A stretch of 64,000 bases of DNA from Panicum virgatum (GCF_016808335.1 NC_053153.1:29271590-29335589); one strand, 5' to 3'. Shown: positions 1-12,264, numbered from the stretch's first letter. Made by a program: numbers and translations. The notes: a model not told the origin generated them from the sequence alone.

Positions 1-247
1 AGACACGGCAAAAAGATTAAACAATTTAATCCAGAGTGAAATGAATCAGATCAAGGATGACCGAGGTATTCGGAGTTGCACGGTGTGCGAGCTCTCGATT
101 CCTTGCGAGTAATCAGATCAATTGAGAAACACTAAATAAATGGATGTAGAATAAAGGGATAAACCTAATCCGAAGGGATTGGACTTCTAATCCAAAAGGA
201 ATCTGCTCCAGATTGAATGTATAACGCTGGATTGTGCGGCTGCTCAC

Positions 248-375
248 CTCATAATCCTATTTCCGCTGGACTCGACGGGATGGCCGGGTTACACGAGCGG
301 CAAGAACTATGGCAGCCGCGACGACGATGACCAGTCACCCACGGGATTGCCGTTGGGGGATTGGAGCGTCTCCAT
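248..375 (-). other. possible first exon of a gene leaving the left edge
   Basis: Read on the minus strand, a GC-rich stretch contains an ATG in good context (373-375, preceded by GGCTCC) and ends at a consensus donor, GAG|GTGAGC, with the exon boundary at 248. T-rich, intron-like sequence follows down to position 1. The frame opened by this ATG gives 22 codons (METLQSPNGN...) and stops at 307-309, so it is either an upstream ORF in a leader exon or not coding. No domain is recognisable. The GC contrast with the AT-rich surroundings and the clean donor are the only support. Confidence 0.2.
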
Positions 376-946
376 GGAGCCTAATCGAAGCTGCTGCGGA
401 TCTGGCTGGGGAAGAAAACCTCTGTAGCAGCGCATCTAGCGGCGAACAAAACTGGCACTGACTGGGGACTTGGGGTGTTCTAAGGTCAACGGGAATATGC
501 GCAATTTGGGGTGCCGCATGATGGACTCTCGGAGCCGAGCCAGGATGATGCTGATGAGCCAAGCCGGCAAGCCAGGTGGGACACTGGGACGTGGGAGCGC
601 GGGGCGCTGCGCGAGTGCGGAACTATACGGTCGGATGGTGCGGAGGTTCGGCCGGTTGGACTTGGCTATAGCCTATAGAATAGGTATTTTGTAGCCGGCT
701 ATAGGGTAGGAGGTATATATATATATATATGAAAATTTCAAAAGCATCTCTATTTTCTTAAATCTATAGTAATTATGCTCTAGTATTAGTATATAACAAT
801 AAATATGTCCACATACTCTATGTATAGTCACATACCCAATATATATACTTAGATATTCTAGTATACATACTCTTCGTTGGATCAAATACATCCTACATTA
901 TAAGATACACATGTGGGAGTAACTACAAATAAGTGTAGAAATGAAT

Positions 947-950
<4 letters not shown>
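376..950. other. intergenic, no gene seen
   Basis: GC-rich up to about 700, then AT-rich. A short (TA)n run lies at 714-731. Short ORFs here show no recognisable domain. Confidence 0.5.

Positions 951-1021
<71 letters not shown>
951..1021. repeat. (AT)n microsatellite, about 35 units
   Basis: An uninterrupted AT dinucleotide run of about 71 bp. Likely to vary in length between individuals. Confidence 0.95.
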
Positions 1022-1028
<7 letters not shown>

Positions 1029-1748
1029 CCATCACACAAGGCTTAGATGTCTTTACTCTTTAATTGGATGAGCTATAACAACAGATGGTCTTGCATGCGT
1101 GGTTATATGTTGTTCGACACTTCAACATGCATGCAATAGTCTAGTGAATGGTATAGCTTGTCTGCTCTAAATATAGCAATTCGCTCCTGAAGTGATTAAT
1201 TGTGACCCGCAAAAAAAAGTGATTATTTGTGATTATTTTCCTTTTAGCTCACGTCATGTAATTGCATTTTGTGAAATGAGATCTTTTATAGTGACTGACA
1301 ATATTCTGTAATTGCTTGTCTCTTGTGAACTAAACTAGTTGATTAAATGATTAGATTTACTCGTTGAGTAACTATGAACACCATAATTATGTTGCTGCAA
1401 ATAATATAACACGAATGGTTTTTTTATTGCCATCTCAAATATGCTCCTTTTGGTACTGACATCACAAGATTACAAGAACTGTCTCGATCTGGTTGTTGGA
1501 AGAAACGAGTCCCAACACAACAGGTTGTGTATAAATGTGGTAATCTATACTCTATTCATGTTTTTCATTCTAGCTTAGTATGCTTAATGTCTACCTGGCT
1601 CTAGAATTAAGGTTTTACTCTAATCATGTAAATCGTATGGACAATACAAGTATTAAGCAATTGCAAGTTGGAAAATTGCCAAATAAATAGAAGAGGTGTG
1701 GAACCTGACACATTTATATAAGAATCTGTAATACAATGCAGTAGTCTT
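1022..1748. other. intergenic, no gene seen
   Basis: AT-rich sequence with no long ORF, no splice pattern and no repeat terminus that I can recognise. Confidence 0.5.
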
Positions 1749-1960
1749 CACTACTAGAAACCAAAATTTTCCTGTGTGCCGAGTAATTTTTTTTTACGGT
1801 ATCACGAAGGCTCACAGGGAAATACTAATTTCCTTGTCGGTTTCCTACACTCACAGGGAAATTGTAATTTCTTTATAGACCTCACAGGGTAATACTAATT
1901 TCCTTGCCGGTTTATGTGCAACTCATAGGGAAATTGCGCCACTCCAGAGGTGAAGAACAC
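1749..1960 (+). mobile_element. terminal region of a CACTA (En/Spm-like) transposon
   Basis: Begins CACTACTAGAAACC, the usual grass CACTA terminus. It is followed by about four direct subterminal copies of a motif close to CTCACAGGGAAAT (about 1810, 1854, 1883 and, degenerate, 1922), which is the arrangement of transposase-binding repeats in this superfamily. No matching opposite end (TAGTG) was found nearby and no transposase is visible, so this is an end fragment or the left end of an element whose right end has decayed. The right limit is approximate. Confidence 0.5.
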
Positions 1961-2114
1961 ATGTATGGTTCAATTTTTCTTTTTAATCTGGAATTTGATC
2001 ATTATTTTTTGCTAATTTTTTCTAAAATCAATATCTTTCATTTAATGACATTTGTATGCTAATTGCTGTTTTTGGATTCTTTTCATATGGTATGTTTTCA
2101 TCAACTTTAATAGA

Positions 2115-2116
<2 letters not shown>

Positions 2117-2204
<88 letters not shown>
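2117..2204. repeat. compound microsatellite (AT)n(GT)n
   Basis: About 52 bp of AT dinucleotides pass directly into about 36 bp of GT dinucleotides. Confidence 0.95.
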
Positions 2205-2207
<3 letters not shown>

Positions 2208-2956
2208 GCATAACAATTGATAATATAACTTCATATTTTCTAATATTACAGTAAGCATATGATTGTGTCAAAATTTGAAGTGCATACAAGTTTGAAAATA
2301 TTAGGAGGTATGCAAATCTCAAAGTTTGCCTTGAGTTATAAGTAACTATACGAGAGATGTATCATTTTTGTGAATAATGTATGGTTTATCTTTATTAAAA
2401 TTATTTAATCTTTTATAGCAAGCTTATAGAACAAAACTATGCTGCCACATCAATTTCTAGATTTTTTTATCAAATTTAAATATTATTGTAATTATTATAT
2501 TTTCATTTGTAGATAGAAGATTGAATTTCTCCTAACAAATATTTAAAAATTTTCATCTATTTTTAGGTGTGAGCTATAATGGAATATAAGTCCTTAAAAT
2601 ATATTTATTATAGTTTTTCAAATATTATTTGAAATACATGTAGTTCAAATTATAGTTACTTTCAGTGAAAACATAGAAAATCATTTAAACTATTAAAAAT
2701 AGTAAATAAGTTCAAAAATTAATAAAACTTTACATTCTATATTTAAGCTATATTTAGTTAATCTACATATTTGAAAGTTAATAGAATTTATAATTTAGGA
2801 CGGAGGGAATACCATTTCATACATTCTGTAGTATACCTGTAGAAACACATATAAATACCTACCCTATTCTGCACTGCACATGTATATTTCATCTCGCATA
2901 AAAAACACACATAGATTGGATGGCGTAGGACACAACATTCAGCCGCGCATAATTAA
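2205..2956. other. AT-rich intergenic, no gene seen
   Basis: No coding signal. A lone GGACGGAGGGAA at about 2799 resembles a Stowaway right terminus, but no left terminus is present. Confidence 0.5.
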
Positions 2957-3187
2957 GGATGTGTTTAGTTCGCGAATTTTTTTGGATTTTGGTACTGTAG
3001 CATTTTCATTGTTATTTGACAATTAATGTCTAATCATATATTAATTAGGTTTAAAAGATTCGTCTTGTCATTTACAGTTAAATTGTATAATTAGTTATTT
3101 TTTAACTGCATTTAATGCTCCATATATATGTTCAAAGATTCGATGTGATGAATAATATATAAATTTTTTTGGGAACTAAACAGGGCC
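2957..3187. mobile_element. Tourist-like MITE (PIF/Harbinger type)
   Basis: 231 bp bounded by imperfect terminal inverted repeats: left GGATGTGTTTAGTTCGCG; right end, read in reverse complement, GGCCCTGTTTAGTTCCC. It is flanked by TAA on both sides (2954-2956 and 3188-3190), the 3-bp target duplication expected for PIF/Harbinger elements. The interior is AT-rich and non-coding. The termini match a common grass MITE that I recognise from memory; the family name was not checked. Confidence 0.65.
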
Positions 3188-3529
3188 TAACGTGGGTTTC
3201 TCTTATTACTTTGGATGGCTGTTGCGAGGAAATGCAATGCAGTCGTGTCGTCTTCTCAAATTAAAACGCTTGACAGAAAGGGGGTCTAAGCTAGCAGAAG
3301 ATATATACAAGCAAGTCAATGTGGTTGAACAACGTGTCTGACTGAAGATTCACAAGGTACACATACCATTCCCTGGCTCCCTGCTGAACTTTAAGTAGCA
3401 CATCACTTGCTCTCGAGTCATCCAGTGATAAGCTGATGACGATGATGCCCATGCCACTCATTAACAAACATTGGAACTCAGCAAAAAAATAAACTTTTGG
3501 GTTGTGGGGTTGACAACTTATTAGCATTT
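3188..3529. other. intergenic, no gene seen
   Basis: No coding or repeat structure recognised. Confidence 0.4.
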
Positions 3530-3534
3530 ACTTC

Positions 3535-3948
3535 TGTCGGATCTAGGACAACGTGATTATGAATGTTCTAGAATAAAAAATAACATATGTCATGTACTTT
3601 ATTCTATTGTAATTACCCGATCAGGATAGAATTAGTCGAATAGAAGGAAACTACCCTATTATACTCAGGTAGGATTTCTTGCCTAGTAGTCGGCTGAAAT
3701 TTTCATGTAACCCTGTCCCCCTGTATTATATAAGGGCAGACAGGGACCCCCTCGAAACATAACTTACATCATCAAATCTAAAGGCATTACGAACCACCAA
3801 CATGACATAGGGTATTACGCTCTCAGCAGTTGGAATCTATCTAAAGATTTGTATTTCTTGTACCATCGGTTCCAGATCTCGACGAAACTAACAACTTATC
3901 ACCTTGAGAGTATCTCTTGGTGGGGCTTGACGCTGCTAAACACCGACA
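3535..3948 (+). mobile_element. solo-type LTR, copy 1 (414 bp)
   Basis: Starts TGTCGGAT and ends CACCGACA, with the 5-bp direct repeat ACTTC immediately outside each end (3530-3534 and 3949-3953). TATATAA at 3727-3733, followed by AGGGC, is a plausible LTR promoter on the plus strand. No primer-binding site or internal region follows, so it is a solo LTR. A near copy lies at 5746-6154 with the same flanking ACTTC and the same downstream sequence, so the later event was duplication of a segment already carrying the LTR. Confidence 0.7.
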
Positions 3949-4140
3949 ACTTCATCCACCCCAAATTATAGATCATTTTTACTTTTCTAAGTACATAACT
4001 TCTCTTTCATCCAAATATAAGTTATGTCAATATACATGGTGAGAACGACCAAAATGATCTCAACCTAAATATTTATGCACTACATATCCATTGCAAGTTA
4101 TTGCAACAATCTAGTCCCGGTTCGCCAAGCTATAACCACT
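3949..4140. repeat. segment duplicated downstream of the small LTR, copy 1
   Basis: About 190 bp that recur after the second small LTR (6155-6296, resuming at 7037-7099). The match stops at the CTATAACCACTATC shared by both copies, about 4137 and 7099. Non-coding. Confidence 0.7.
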
Positions 4141-4221
4141 ATCTCAAAGAGCAAGTATTATGAGTGGGTGGAAAGCGGACGAGATCCTACGTGTTGGAGA
4201 GAGAAAGTAGGAGAGCGAGTG

Positions 4222-5614
4222 TGTCGGGTACCATAATATGGGGCACCCTGACCTAGGGACTAAAACGCCCTCAAAAGCGCAAAACGCAGTTAGGCAATCG
4301 GGCCCACGGCACCAACCGCCTCGTCTGATTCAACAGTCATGGCGAGCCAAGGCGAGCCGTCTTCCTCCGATCCAAAGGGGAAGAAGGACTACTCGGGGAA
4401 GAAGGACTACTCGACGTTCAAATCCTCTCCAAGTTTAAAAAGGCCCAATACGCACTCAGCCCATGTCCCAACACCAAGGGACGGCACCTCCGAGGCCCCC
4501 TCAGAAGCCGCAGAGCGATATCCACCTCGCTCGAGGCCTACCCGCCGAGGCCTCCGGCAGCGCGCTACACCTCCGCCTCGTTCGAGGGTAGGAGACCTAC
4601 CCTCGGACGGTCAGCGGACTCCGCCTCGTTCGAGGCCCCCTCGACCGAGCCCTCCGCGGGGCCTCGGTTCGGGGGGAAACTCCTCCTCGATCGAAGCTAC
4701 CCCTCGACTGACGGGAACTGCAACCCATCTGCTCAATAGATGGGCGCATTTAATGCCAATCACTCCATAGCACAGCGCGGTGTCAGCAGGCCACGCCGCA
4801 CAGCAAACATGACCGGAGTCCCGTCCGCCAACTCCGGTCACAATTCCGCCATTCCCGGCGCTGTGCAGACCTGCGACGTGCTGCGCGGACATGCCTGACA
4901 CTGCTCCCGCCACTGTGCTGCCAACTCTCCGTAGTTCCTCTTCTGCAGGACCCTCGGCGAGCATGGGACGACCCTCGGATGATGTACGGCCCTTGATCAA
5001 GAATAAGACCGCGGTCAGCAGGACCTTCGACGCTCCGCCAGTCAAAGGGCAGAGGACGGTACTCCCCACAGTAACGGCCACGCCGCCCACTAGTGCCACA
5101 GGACGCCGGCGCACTCCACGCATGGCTAAAAGCCTTTCCAGGACGACGGCCACGCCCGGCACCATGCTCCACAGCACCCGACAACAGCAGCTATCCACTG
5201 TTCTCCCCCGATTCGGGGGAGGATGACGACTTCAGTGATCGCCCCGTGCATGTAACCGCCCCTCCTTGAGCCTATAAAAGGAGGAGGCAGGCTCCTTCCT
5301 AGGACACGCAAGAACACCTCGGCTCACTCACACACGCTCACTTAAGTCCGATATTGTCACTCGCCTCAATCAACTCTAGCGCATAGAGACTTGGGAGCTT
5401 CTCTCCCTCTCTCGCTAAGCTTGTACCCCCTATTACAAGCATCCCGGTTAAAGATAATACAGTGCTCACATACCCTGCTGGACGTACGGCCCCGTTGGCC
5501 GGAACCAAGATACATCTTATGTCATTGTGTTAGCACTTGCATCAACCATCTAGGGACTGAGACACGCAGCATCATCACTAGTTGGTGCTAGACTGCGAGG
5601 TCCGGACACCGATA
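4222..5614 (+). mobile_element. solo LTR, 1.39 kb, GC-rich
   Basis: Begins TGTCGGGTACC and ends GGACACCGATA, a mutated form of the usual CCGACA end. It is flanked by the 5-bp duplication GAGTG (4217-4221 and 5615-5619). CCTATAAAAG at 5271-5280 gives a promoter on the plus strand. The core (4340-5240) is very GC-rich with repeated CCTCG-type motifs and opens spurious reading frames on both strands; none resembles a protein. No primer site or internal sequence follows, so the element was reduced to one LTR by recombination. The family is not named with certainty; probably Ty3/gypsy. Confidence 0.75.
5271..5280 (+). promoter_or_regulatory. TATA box of the 1.39-kb solo LTR
   Basis: CCTATAAAAG about 340 bp before the LTR end, followed by a GC-rich leader. 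Confidence 0.5.
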
Positions 5615-5745
5615 GAGTGTACCAGTAGGTTCGTCAGACGCCCACTCGGAGCCAGCGGAAATCATCCCTACTCTCACTGCCAAGCATTAAATGCTGCTAG
5701 GGTCCACCACCATGGATGGCAATCTCATACTCTTGCATTTACTTC

Positions 5746-6154
5746 TGTCGGATGCAAGACAGCGTGATTGCTTACATCTAGAATAAAGGATAACATATGT
5801 CATGTACTTTATCCTATTACCCTATCAGAATAGGACTAGTCAAATAGAAGAAAACTTCCCGATTATACTCAGGTAGGATTCCTTGGCTAGTAGTCGGCTG
5901 AAATTTCCATGTAACTCTGTCCCTCGTATTATATAAGGGCAGGCAAGGACCCCCTCAAAATATAACCTACATCATCAAATCTTAAGGCAATATAAACCAC
6001 CAACATGACATAAAGTATTACACTCTCAGCGGTCGGAATCTATCTAAAGATTTATATTTCTTGTACCATCAGTTCTAGATCTCGACAAAATTCTACTTAC
6101 AACTTATCACCTTGAGAGTATTTCTTGGTGGGGCTTGACGGCTAAACACCGACA
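5746..6154 (+). mobile_element. solo-type LTR, copy 2 (409 bp)
   Basis: Same termini (TGTCGGAT / CACCGACA) and same flanking ACTTC (5741-5745 and 6155-6159) as 3535-3948, with scattered substitutions and small indels. The 11 bp before it (GCATTTACTTC) also match copy 1; further upstream the two diverge. Confidence 0.7.
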
Positions 6155-7099
6155 ACTTCATCCACCCCAAATTATAAATCATTTTTACTTTTCTAAGTAC
6201 ATAGCTTCTCTTTCATCCAAATATAAGTTATGTCAAGATACATGGTGAGAACGACCAAAATGATCTCAACCTGAATATTTATGCACTACATATCCACAAT
6301 TCCATTCTGGCAATCGCGCGCCACTTCAATTTCCAACAATCGATCTGACAGTCGTGGGATCCGGCGCGGAAGCGCGCTCCTTCCCTTTTCCGTGCACGCT
6401 TCTTCCTTCTCGTGATACACGAGATGTGCTCTGCTGAGGTCTGAGGCAGAGGCTAGTTTTTTAGTGCAGTACATACGCGCTGCAGAGTGATAGACACATG
6501 TATTAATTCCCTTTTTAAGTTTGAGTTCTATTAAATCAAGTGTTATATTTTCCTTTTCAGTATTTTTTCCTTCTATTATGTTGTCTCCTAGGAAGTTTTG
6601 TTTGATAATTGTTTCATCAAATTTATGTTAAAAAATATTTCTCGAAAAGTTGGATAATGAATTTATGCATAGATGTTGTGCAAGAAGTTTTCCTGATAAA
6701 GTTGGACAGTGAACTTATGCATAAAAGTTGCGAGAACTTATCATGAGAGTTACGCTAATAAAATCTTTTCGATACATTTTTCGAAAAAAACAGTTCTAAG
6801 TTGTATGATGTGAAATGTTATGGTAAAAAATATTGTGTAAACATTTGATTGAAAGAAGATATGTGTAAAATTTCCATGCATCATAAAAAGTGTGCTGAAA
6901 AAATATTCGCTAGAAAGTTATTTGGAAAGTCCAAAACTAGAAAATTAGAGATGAGAAAAGTTTCCTAAAAAAATACATGCTCTGTCGGAGACCGAGCGCT
7001 AGTCGCCTCCCTGGCGCGCGCTAATTAGCATGCCCCTCCACATCTATTGCAAGTTATTGCAACAATCCAGTACCGGTTCGCCAAGCTATAACCACTATC
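6155..7099. repeat. segment duplicated downstream of the small LTR, copy 2, interrupted by a 0.74-kb insertion
   Basis: 6155-6296 and 7037-7099 match 3949-4140. Between them, about 6298-7035, lies an insertion absent from copy 1, with TCCAC close to both joints. Its ends are GC-rich (GCGCGCC-type words about 15-25 bp from each end) and its middle (6480-6960) is AT-rich with loosely repeated motifs. No ORF or recognisable terminus identifies the inserted element. Confidence 0.55.
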
Positions 7100-8793
7100 C
7101 CTAACTAGCTACAAATCCGATTCTCGAGCTTCGCTTCGTACATAGACCTGGTTAATTTGACAAGTGAACAATATTTATTTATTTTTACAAAAGAAGATGT
7201 GCAGACACACGTGTATACGCGTGCGCACTTACCTTTGAGTGCACATATAAATCATATCCCTATAAACTGTTAGAAGGGACGGCGAACAAACGACGAAGAA
7301 CAACAAGATCAAACCACAAGAGACACAAAGATTTAACATGGAAAATCCCTCCAATGCGGAAGGGGAAAAACCACGGGCGCCAGCTAGCAAATCTTCACCA
7401 TATCGGGTGTGTGTTTACAACGCCTAACGGCGGCTTACAAGAGGAATAATCAGCGAGGAGAAAACCCTAAAGGGTATATGAACCGGACCCCTTCGCTCTG
7501 GCCCAAGCCTCCCGGCGACAGGCCTCTACTTCGCTTCGTCAGAAATCGGCTTTTTCTTGTGCAATGAATTTGGATCACAATATAACATAAACATCTCCAA
7601 AATAAATTAGAGATTGATAAGGTGTCCATATAAATACCTCATCATCAATAGACACGCTGCCCACCACTTAAGTAAGTAATAACGTATAGAGCCGCTTATA
7701 AATATAATAAATTTATGAAAATATGAGCCCGACCATGCATCATGCAACTTCGCAACTCATGCTTGTGCGTGGCTCGAGGGTCAGCGATGCCTGAGCACGA
7801 CCTGAGCTGCCACAGGTCAACGATCCTGCTATTTTTCTCCGAAGGGATTTAAGCGCACAACATATTGCGATGATCTACAGCTCCGCCTCTGCATCAAGTT
7901 ATTAGACGGGCTCTGAACGTCAACATTATATTTTTTGAGATTCAGGAAAATATCCGGCCTCAGCGCTCACAGCCATACAACATTATGTATATATATACTC
8001 CGATCCCTGAGAACCAAACATGATACGGTATATAGAAATTAATTACCACTGTTTTTCTTTTGATATGATGCTATTGTTTCTCAATTTGTTTAAAACGGTG
8101 CACATCATATGCCATGTTACGTGGGGGAACACAATATATGCTATACGTTGTTTTCCGTCAACAAAATTCTTTCAGGAAAAGTTAAGCGTCGCTGTCCATC
8201 CCTACAAATATAAGTAGCCACGGAAACTGGGAATGACTTTTGACTCAAAGTCTCATGTCACGATAAAATTATATTCAACACGTGTCTCAAATCAGTTTGG
8301 ATAAAGCGAATGAAAGCGACACACGTATCGAAATCCATTTGGACTTCGACACTTGTGCGTTTCTTTCTTCAAGCCACGAATTAAAGACAGACCGTACTAT
8401 CTACCAAACGATCGACACAGCCTACAGTCATTTGTCATTCTTTTTGCGGTACTAGCTGGGATTCCGGTTCTGGGCAACCGTGTGTGTGGGAAGTTCCATG
8501 CAATTTTGGCACAACTTCCGCCAAATTAAAGGTAGGCGGATATGTGTACGGAGTATGTGAAGTAGCAACACACGCATGCGTGATCAATGCGATTCAGAGG
8601 TACTAGTAAGATTATTATTAGGGCCTATTTGGATGGATACGGTTGTATATATAGTCGGTGTCGATTATACAACTCCAGATTATGGTTATAAATAGCTGAA
8701 ATTTTTACTTTAAATATATTCTAAGGTGGTTTAAGGGTTCGTTCTACCTATAATCTCATTTACTAATATACATGGGCCTGAACTTAGAAAATA
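7100..8793. other. intergenic; possible LTR fragment near 7290-7450
   Basis: No gene recognised. 7290-7450 (AAGATTTAACATGGAAAATCCC ... AAAAACCACGGGCGCCAGC in outline) resembles a sequence common in LTRs or internal parts of grass Copia elements. That is recognition from memory with no boundary visible. The remainder is AT-rich and featureless. Confidence 0.25.
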
Positions 8794-8927
8794 CTCCCTC
8801 TCTTCCTCTTTTCCAAACTGTGGATCATTTTAGTTTTTCTAGATACACAGTAAAAAAATTATCTAGATGCATTGCAAAATCTATGTATAAAAAACACAAA
8901 ACAATCTATAATTTAGAACGGAGGGAG
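8794..8927. mobile_element. Stowaway MITE (Tc1/mariner type)
   Basis: 134 bp starting CTCCCTC and ending GAACGGAGGGAG, flanked by TA on both sides (8792-8793 and 8928-8929). This is the hallmark of Stowaway elements: the CTCCCTCCGT-type terminus and TA target duplication. Non-coding, AT-rich interior. Confidence 0.8.
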
Positions 8928-8929
8928 TA

Positions 8930-9827
8930 TATACATAGTGTTCATTTAACTCCACTTTAGAAAAAGGAAAAGAAAAACAATCCTGATGCAAACCGAGATA
9001 AGAATGTGTTTCAAATTAAATCATTACCTAACAAGCATGGGAGAGATTTTACTATGATTAGAATTAGCTAGGCAGACATGTCTGTGCATTGCTACAGACA
9101 AAGGCTATATAATTATCGGATATAGTTGTTCGTGCGTTAATTTGTAGGGATCTACGTAATCGAGTTGTGGATGGAGGGTTGGTCCGACTCGCATATGGGA
9201 TGGACCAGAGCTCATATGTTGATGATAGAAGAAGTTGGACCAAATTAAAAATAAGGTGAAAACATTAGTTGCTTTAGAAATAGATAAAAAATAAGGGATA
9301 TAAGAGCTATCGATAGGTACGGTACCTAGAAAAAGGTACAAAATTTATGGGACCAATAAAAAAGGTTGGGCCGGTACCAGTATTAATTTGACTTTGTACT
9401 TTTTATACAATTAGATCAATAGCTAAGAAAATTCTGCACTAAATGTATGGGAAGGTACCACAGTACCTTCCAACCGTACTAACAAGCCTCACGACACCAT
9501 GGACAAACTTTTACTTACCAAATCCCTCTAAGGGAAACTCTGGAGAAATCGAAGACCACTCGAATTCACAACTTCCTTTTTTTTTACAATGACTTTGCTT
9601 TAAGACAAAAGAACGACGTACGGCAATGTGCAAACCAACGGCTCTAAAAAGGTGGTCATATAGTTCTAACTGAATGTCGTTTTGCTTGTAGCGCGTTAAG
9701 AACAAATTAAAAATGGCACCATATATGAGAGAAGATTTGGCAATGGAAAGGTTAGTTCCCCTTTGCCTTGAAATTTTGATGTGGAATAGCTGCTATTTGG
9801 ATCTTCGATGTTGATCAATAGTCCAAC
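8930..9827. other. intergenic, with palindromic GGTACC motifs
   Basis: No gene seen. 9313-9480 carries two near-palindromes (AGGTACGGTACCT at about 9314 and AAGGTACCACAGTACCTT at about 9452), roughly 140 bp apart, which may be the arms of a degenerate MITE. Confidence 0.3.
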
Positions 9828-11221
9828 TCGTCTGAAGCGTCCCCTCACAAGAGAAGACTCAAATGTGATACAATATCAGTCTCAAAAGGCTGATAACACA
9901 TTTATTACATCAGATGGTACATCACCGTACAACTCTACGCGGAAGTGGGCAGTGAAGCGGCACTATCGCGAGGATAACAATTAAAACCCAAACAACGATA
10001 TTAACTACGAAGAGGTCATCAGAGTCTTGTGCCATACGGAGCTTCCTGCGGGTGACCCTCTCCACAGGCAAGGTTGGGTGCAGAACAGAACCCCTACTCA
10101 GCGTCTTCGGGAACAAAGTCTGGATCTTCCTCTGTAAAAATTAAGTAAGGGGTGAGTACAAACGTACTCAACAAGTCCAACCACACCCAAGGAGGGTGTA
10201 TAAACAGAATACATGCACATGATAGATCAAGGATAATGCTAGGGTTTAATTTGCGGAAAGCTAATTTTTATGCATGGGTTTATTTGAAAGAAAATGGTTT
10301 TTCCAAAGCAATTATCTTGTACCGAGTACACGTAGGGTTAATCCACACAGGATCTCAGTTTATAAGTTGCTGCCAGACTCCCCATCCGCCGTAGCACACG
10401 GCACAGCTGCCGGACACTTTCCAAAACAACTCACGCCAACCCATCCATTCCCAGAAGAAATACTAGTTGTGTGACCAAACCATAACTCGCCCAGTACCGT
10501 GGGCACGACTATTCGAATAGGTTTTAACTCTGTAGAGGTGTGCAACTTTACCCACAAGCAGGGTACCACATCACGATCACCTTAGTGTCGGTGCAGATTC
10601 CAACAAAGCCATTACCCACCTTAGCTAGACCTGACTAGCCAACACGGAATCCACCAAGGGGCCATTGACCTATCACCGAGGTTTAGCCGGGGCATAAGTC
10701 ACACAGAGTTTATCCCTTCTCCTTGGTCACCCGTTGCTCTCAGCTCTCCTGATGGTTATCAGACTAACTAGTGGGGTTTATTCTAAGCCATCGAATGGTT
10801 TGCATGATAGTTGAGTTAGGCAAGATGATACATCAACTCGGTCCTTAGTTGTGACAAGATGGACATCTCCCAACCTTGCTCAACCACACAGGTACGAGCA
10901 CACCTTTTGGCAATTCACACAGAAGTGCCATCCATCTCGTCTTTCTTTTAGTTTCAAAAAATTTCACATTTTCCCTTCCCACACACTCACACATTTTCCT
11001 TTTATAAAATAAGTTGTACTGTGTTTAAGGTCCTAAACGTTCTAGCAGCGATTAACGTCCAAATAGAACAGATCACATTCAGACATTAATCTAGGTGGTC
11101 AAGAAATGGTTATAACAAATCAAGGGTTGGCTATCCAACCATGTTTTCAGCAATCCAAGCATATGCAATTTTGTAAAACAGGCCAATAGGTTGTGTTTAT
11201 AAAACTGGGACAAAACATGCA

Positions 11222-11358
11222 TCAAAGGATGAGATTGGACTTGTCGTTCTCAAAGTCTTCCGGGAAGTCCTGATCGAGGTACTGTCCTTTGGGTTTGGGG
11301 TCGCACACTTGTTCATGGTTCTGCTCGTCGACGGGTTCTTCCTCGGTCACTCTGTGAT
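11222..11358 (-). other. conserved acidic micro-ORF inside LTR (element B, 3' copy)
   Basis: Preceded by CCCTAG, a possible splice acceptor, and ending at TGA 11222-11224. The frame reads D-H-R-V-T-E-E-E and later G-Q-Y-L-D-Q-D, ending N-L-I-L. It is open throughout, has no ATG, and aligns without frameshift to the copies at 14377, 19748, 29977 and 48676. Confidence 0.4.
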
Positions 11359-12264
11359 CTAGGGCGCACACAACAAGCACACAATAAATAAAAAGAAATA
11401 AAGATTTTATTGTTGAGCTCGAGTCGGAAACAATTATTATATGGAGATAGGAGTAATATTTTTGGGCGGTTTTCTAATGGCATGGCCGCAATTATGTTAG
11501 AAATGGCGTGGTAAAGTTTCGGGTCAATCGGAGAACGTTTGGCGCATGAAATGATGGGTTAAAGAGAGGTTCAGGTGCTAAACCGGAATTAGGGGCCTAT
11601 TTGTAAATATTTTTGAGAGGGCAAGGGCTTGATTGGAATTTTAGAAAATATCCGGGCTATTCTAGAAAAGGGCAGGGATCTATTTAAAATTAAGTTCATA
11701 AGGTAGAGGGGCTAATTCCCTAAATAAATAAAAGTAGAGGGGCTTTTCTTCAAAAGTTACATAAAAGGGGGGCACTCTTTAATAAATAGAAGGAAGGGCA
11801 GGGGTTAAGGGCAAAACACCCCCTTCTTTCTCCTCCCCTCGCTGGGAAACAGGGGAGGGCCGAGGAGGTCGCTGGCGGCGGCCTGGCCGGCGGCCTCGGG
11901 GCACGACGGCGCTCGGGAAGTGGGGGGAAAGGGAGATGAGAGTGAGAGGATCCGATTCCCTGCCGCAGCTCGGGCGGAGGTGGTCCAAGGCGGCCTTGCC
12001 ACAACGGCCGGCGGGCGGCGGGCGGCGGTGGCCCTGGGCCGGCGTCCTAGAGGCGCGGCGGCGGTCAAGGAGAGGGGGAAAAGTGAGAGGGGACCAAGAG
12101 GGTGCTATCCCCTACCTTGGCTCGGGCTGGGGCGCAACAAGGAGGGCTGCCCATGGCGATGGGCGGAGGTGGGGGCAGAGGAGCTCCGGCGGCGGTGCTG
12201 CAGAGCTAGGATGGAGGTGAGCGGCAGCTGAGATGGTTGTGGTGGTGAAGGACGATGAGAGGGG

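Noticed and set aside
2028..2322. Minus frames with His-Thr and Ile-Tyr repeats
   Set aside because: Translation of the (AT)n(GT)n microsatellite.
4611..5198. 195-codon minus frame with hydrophobic stretches
   Set aside because: Lies wholly inside the solo LTR 4222-5614 and overlaps other open frames on both strands, a GC-rich artefact.
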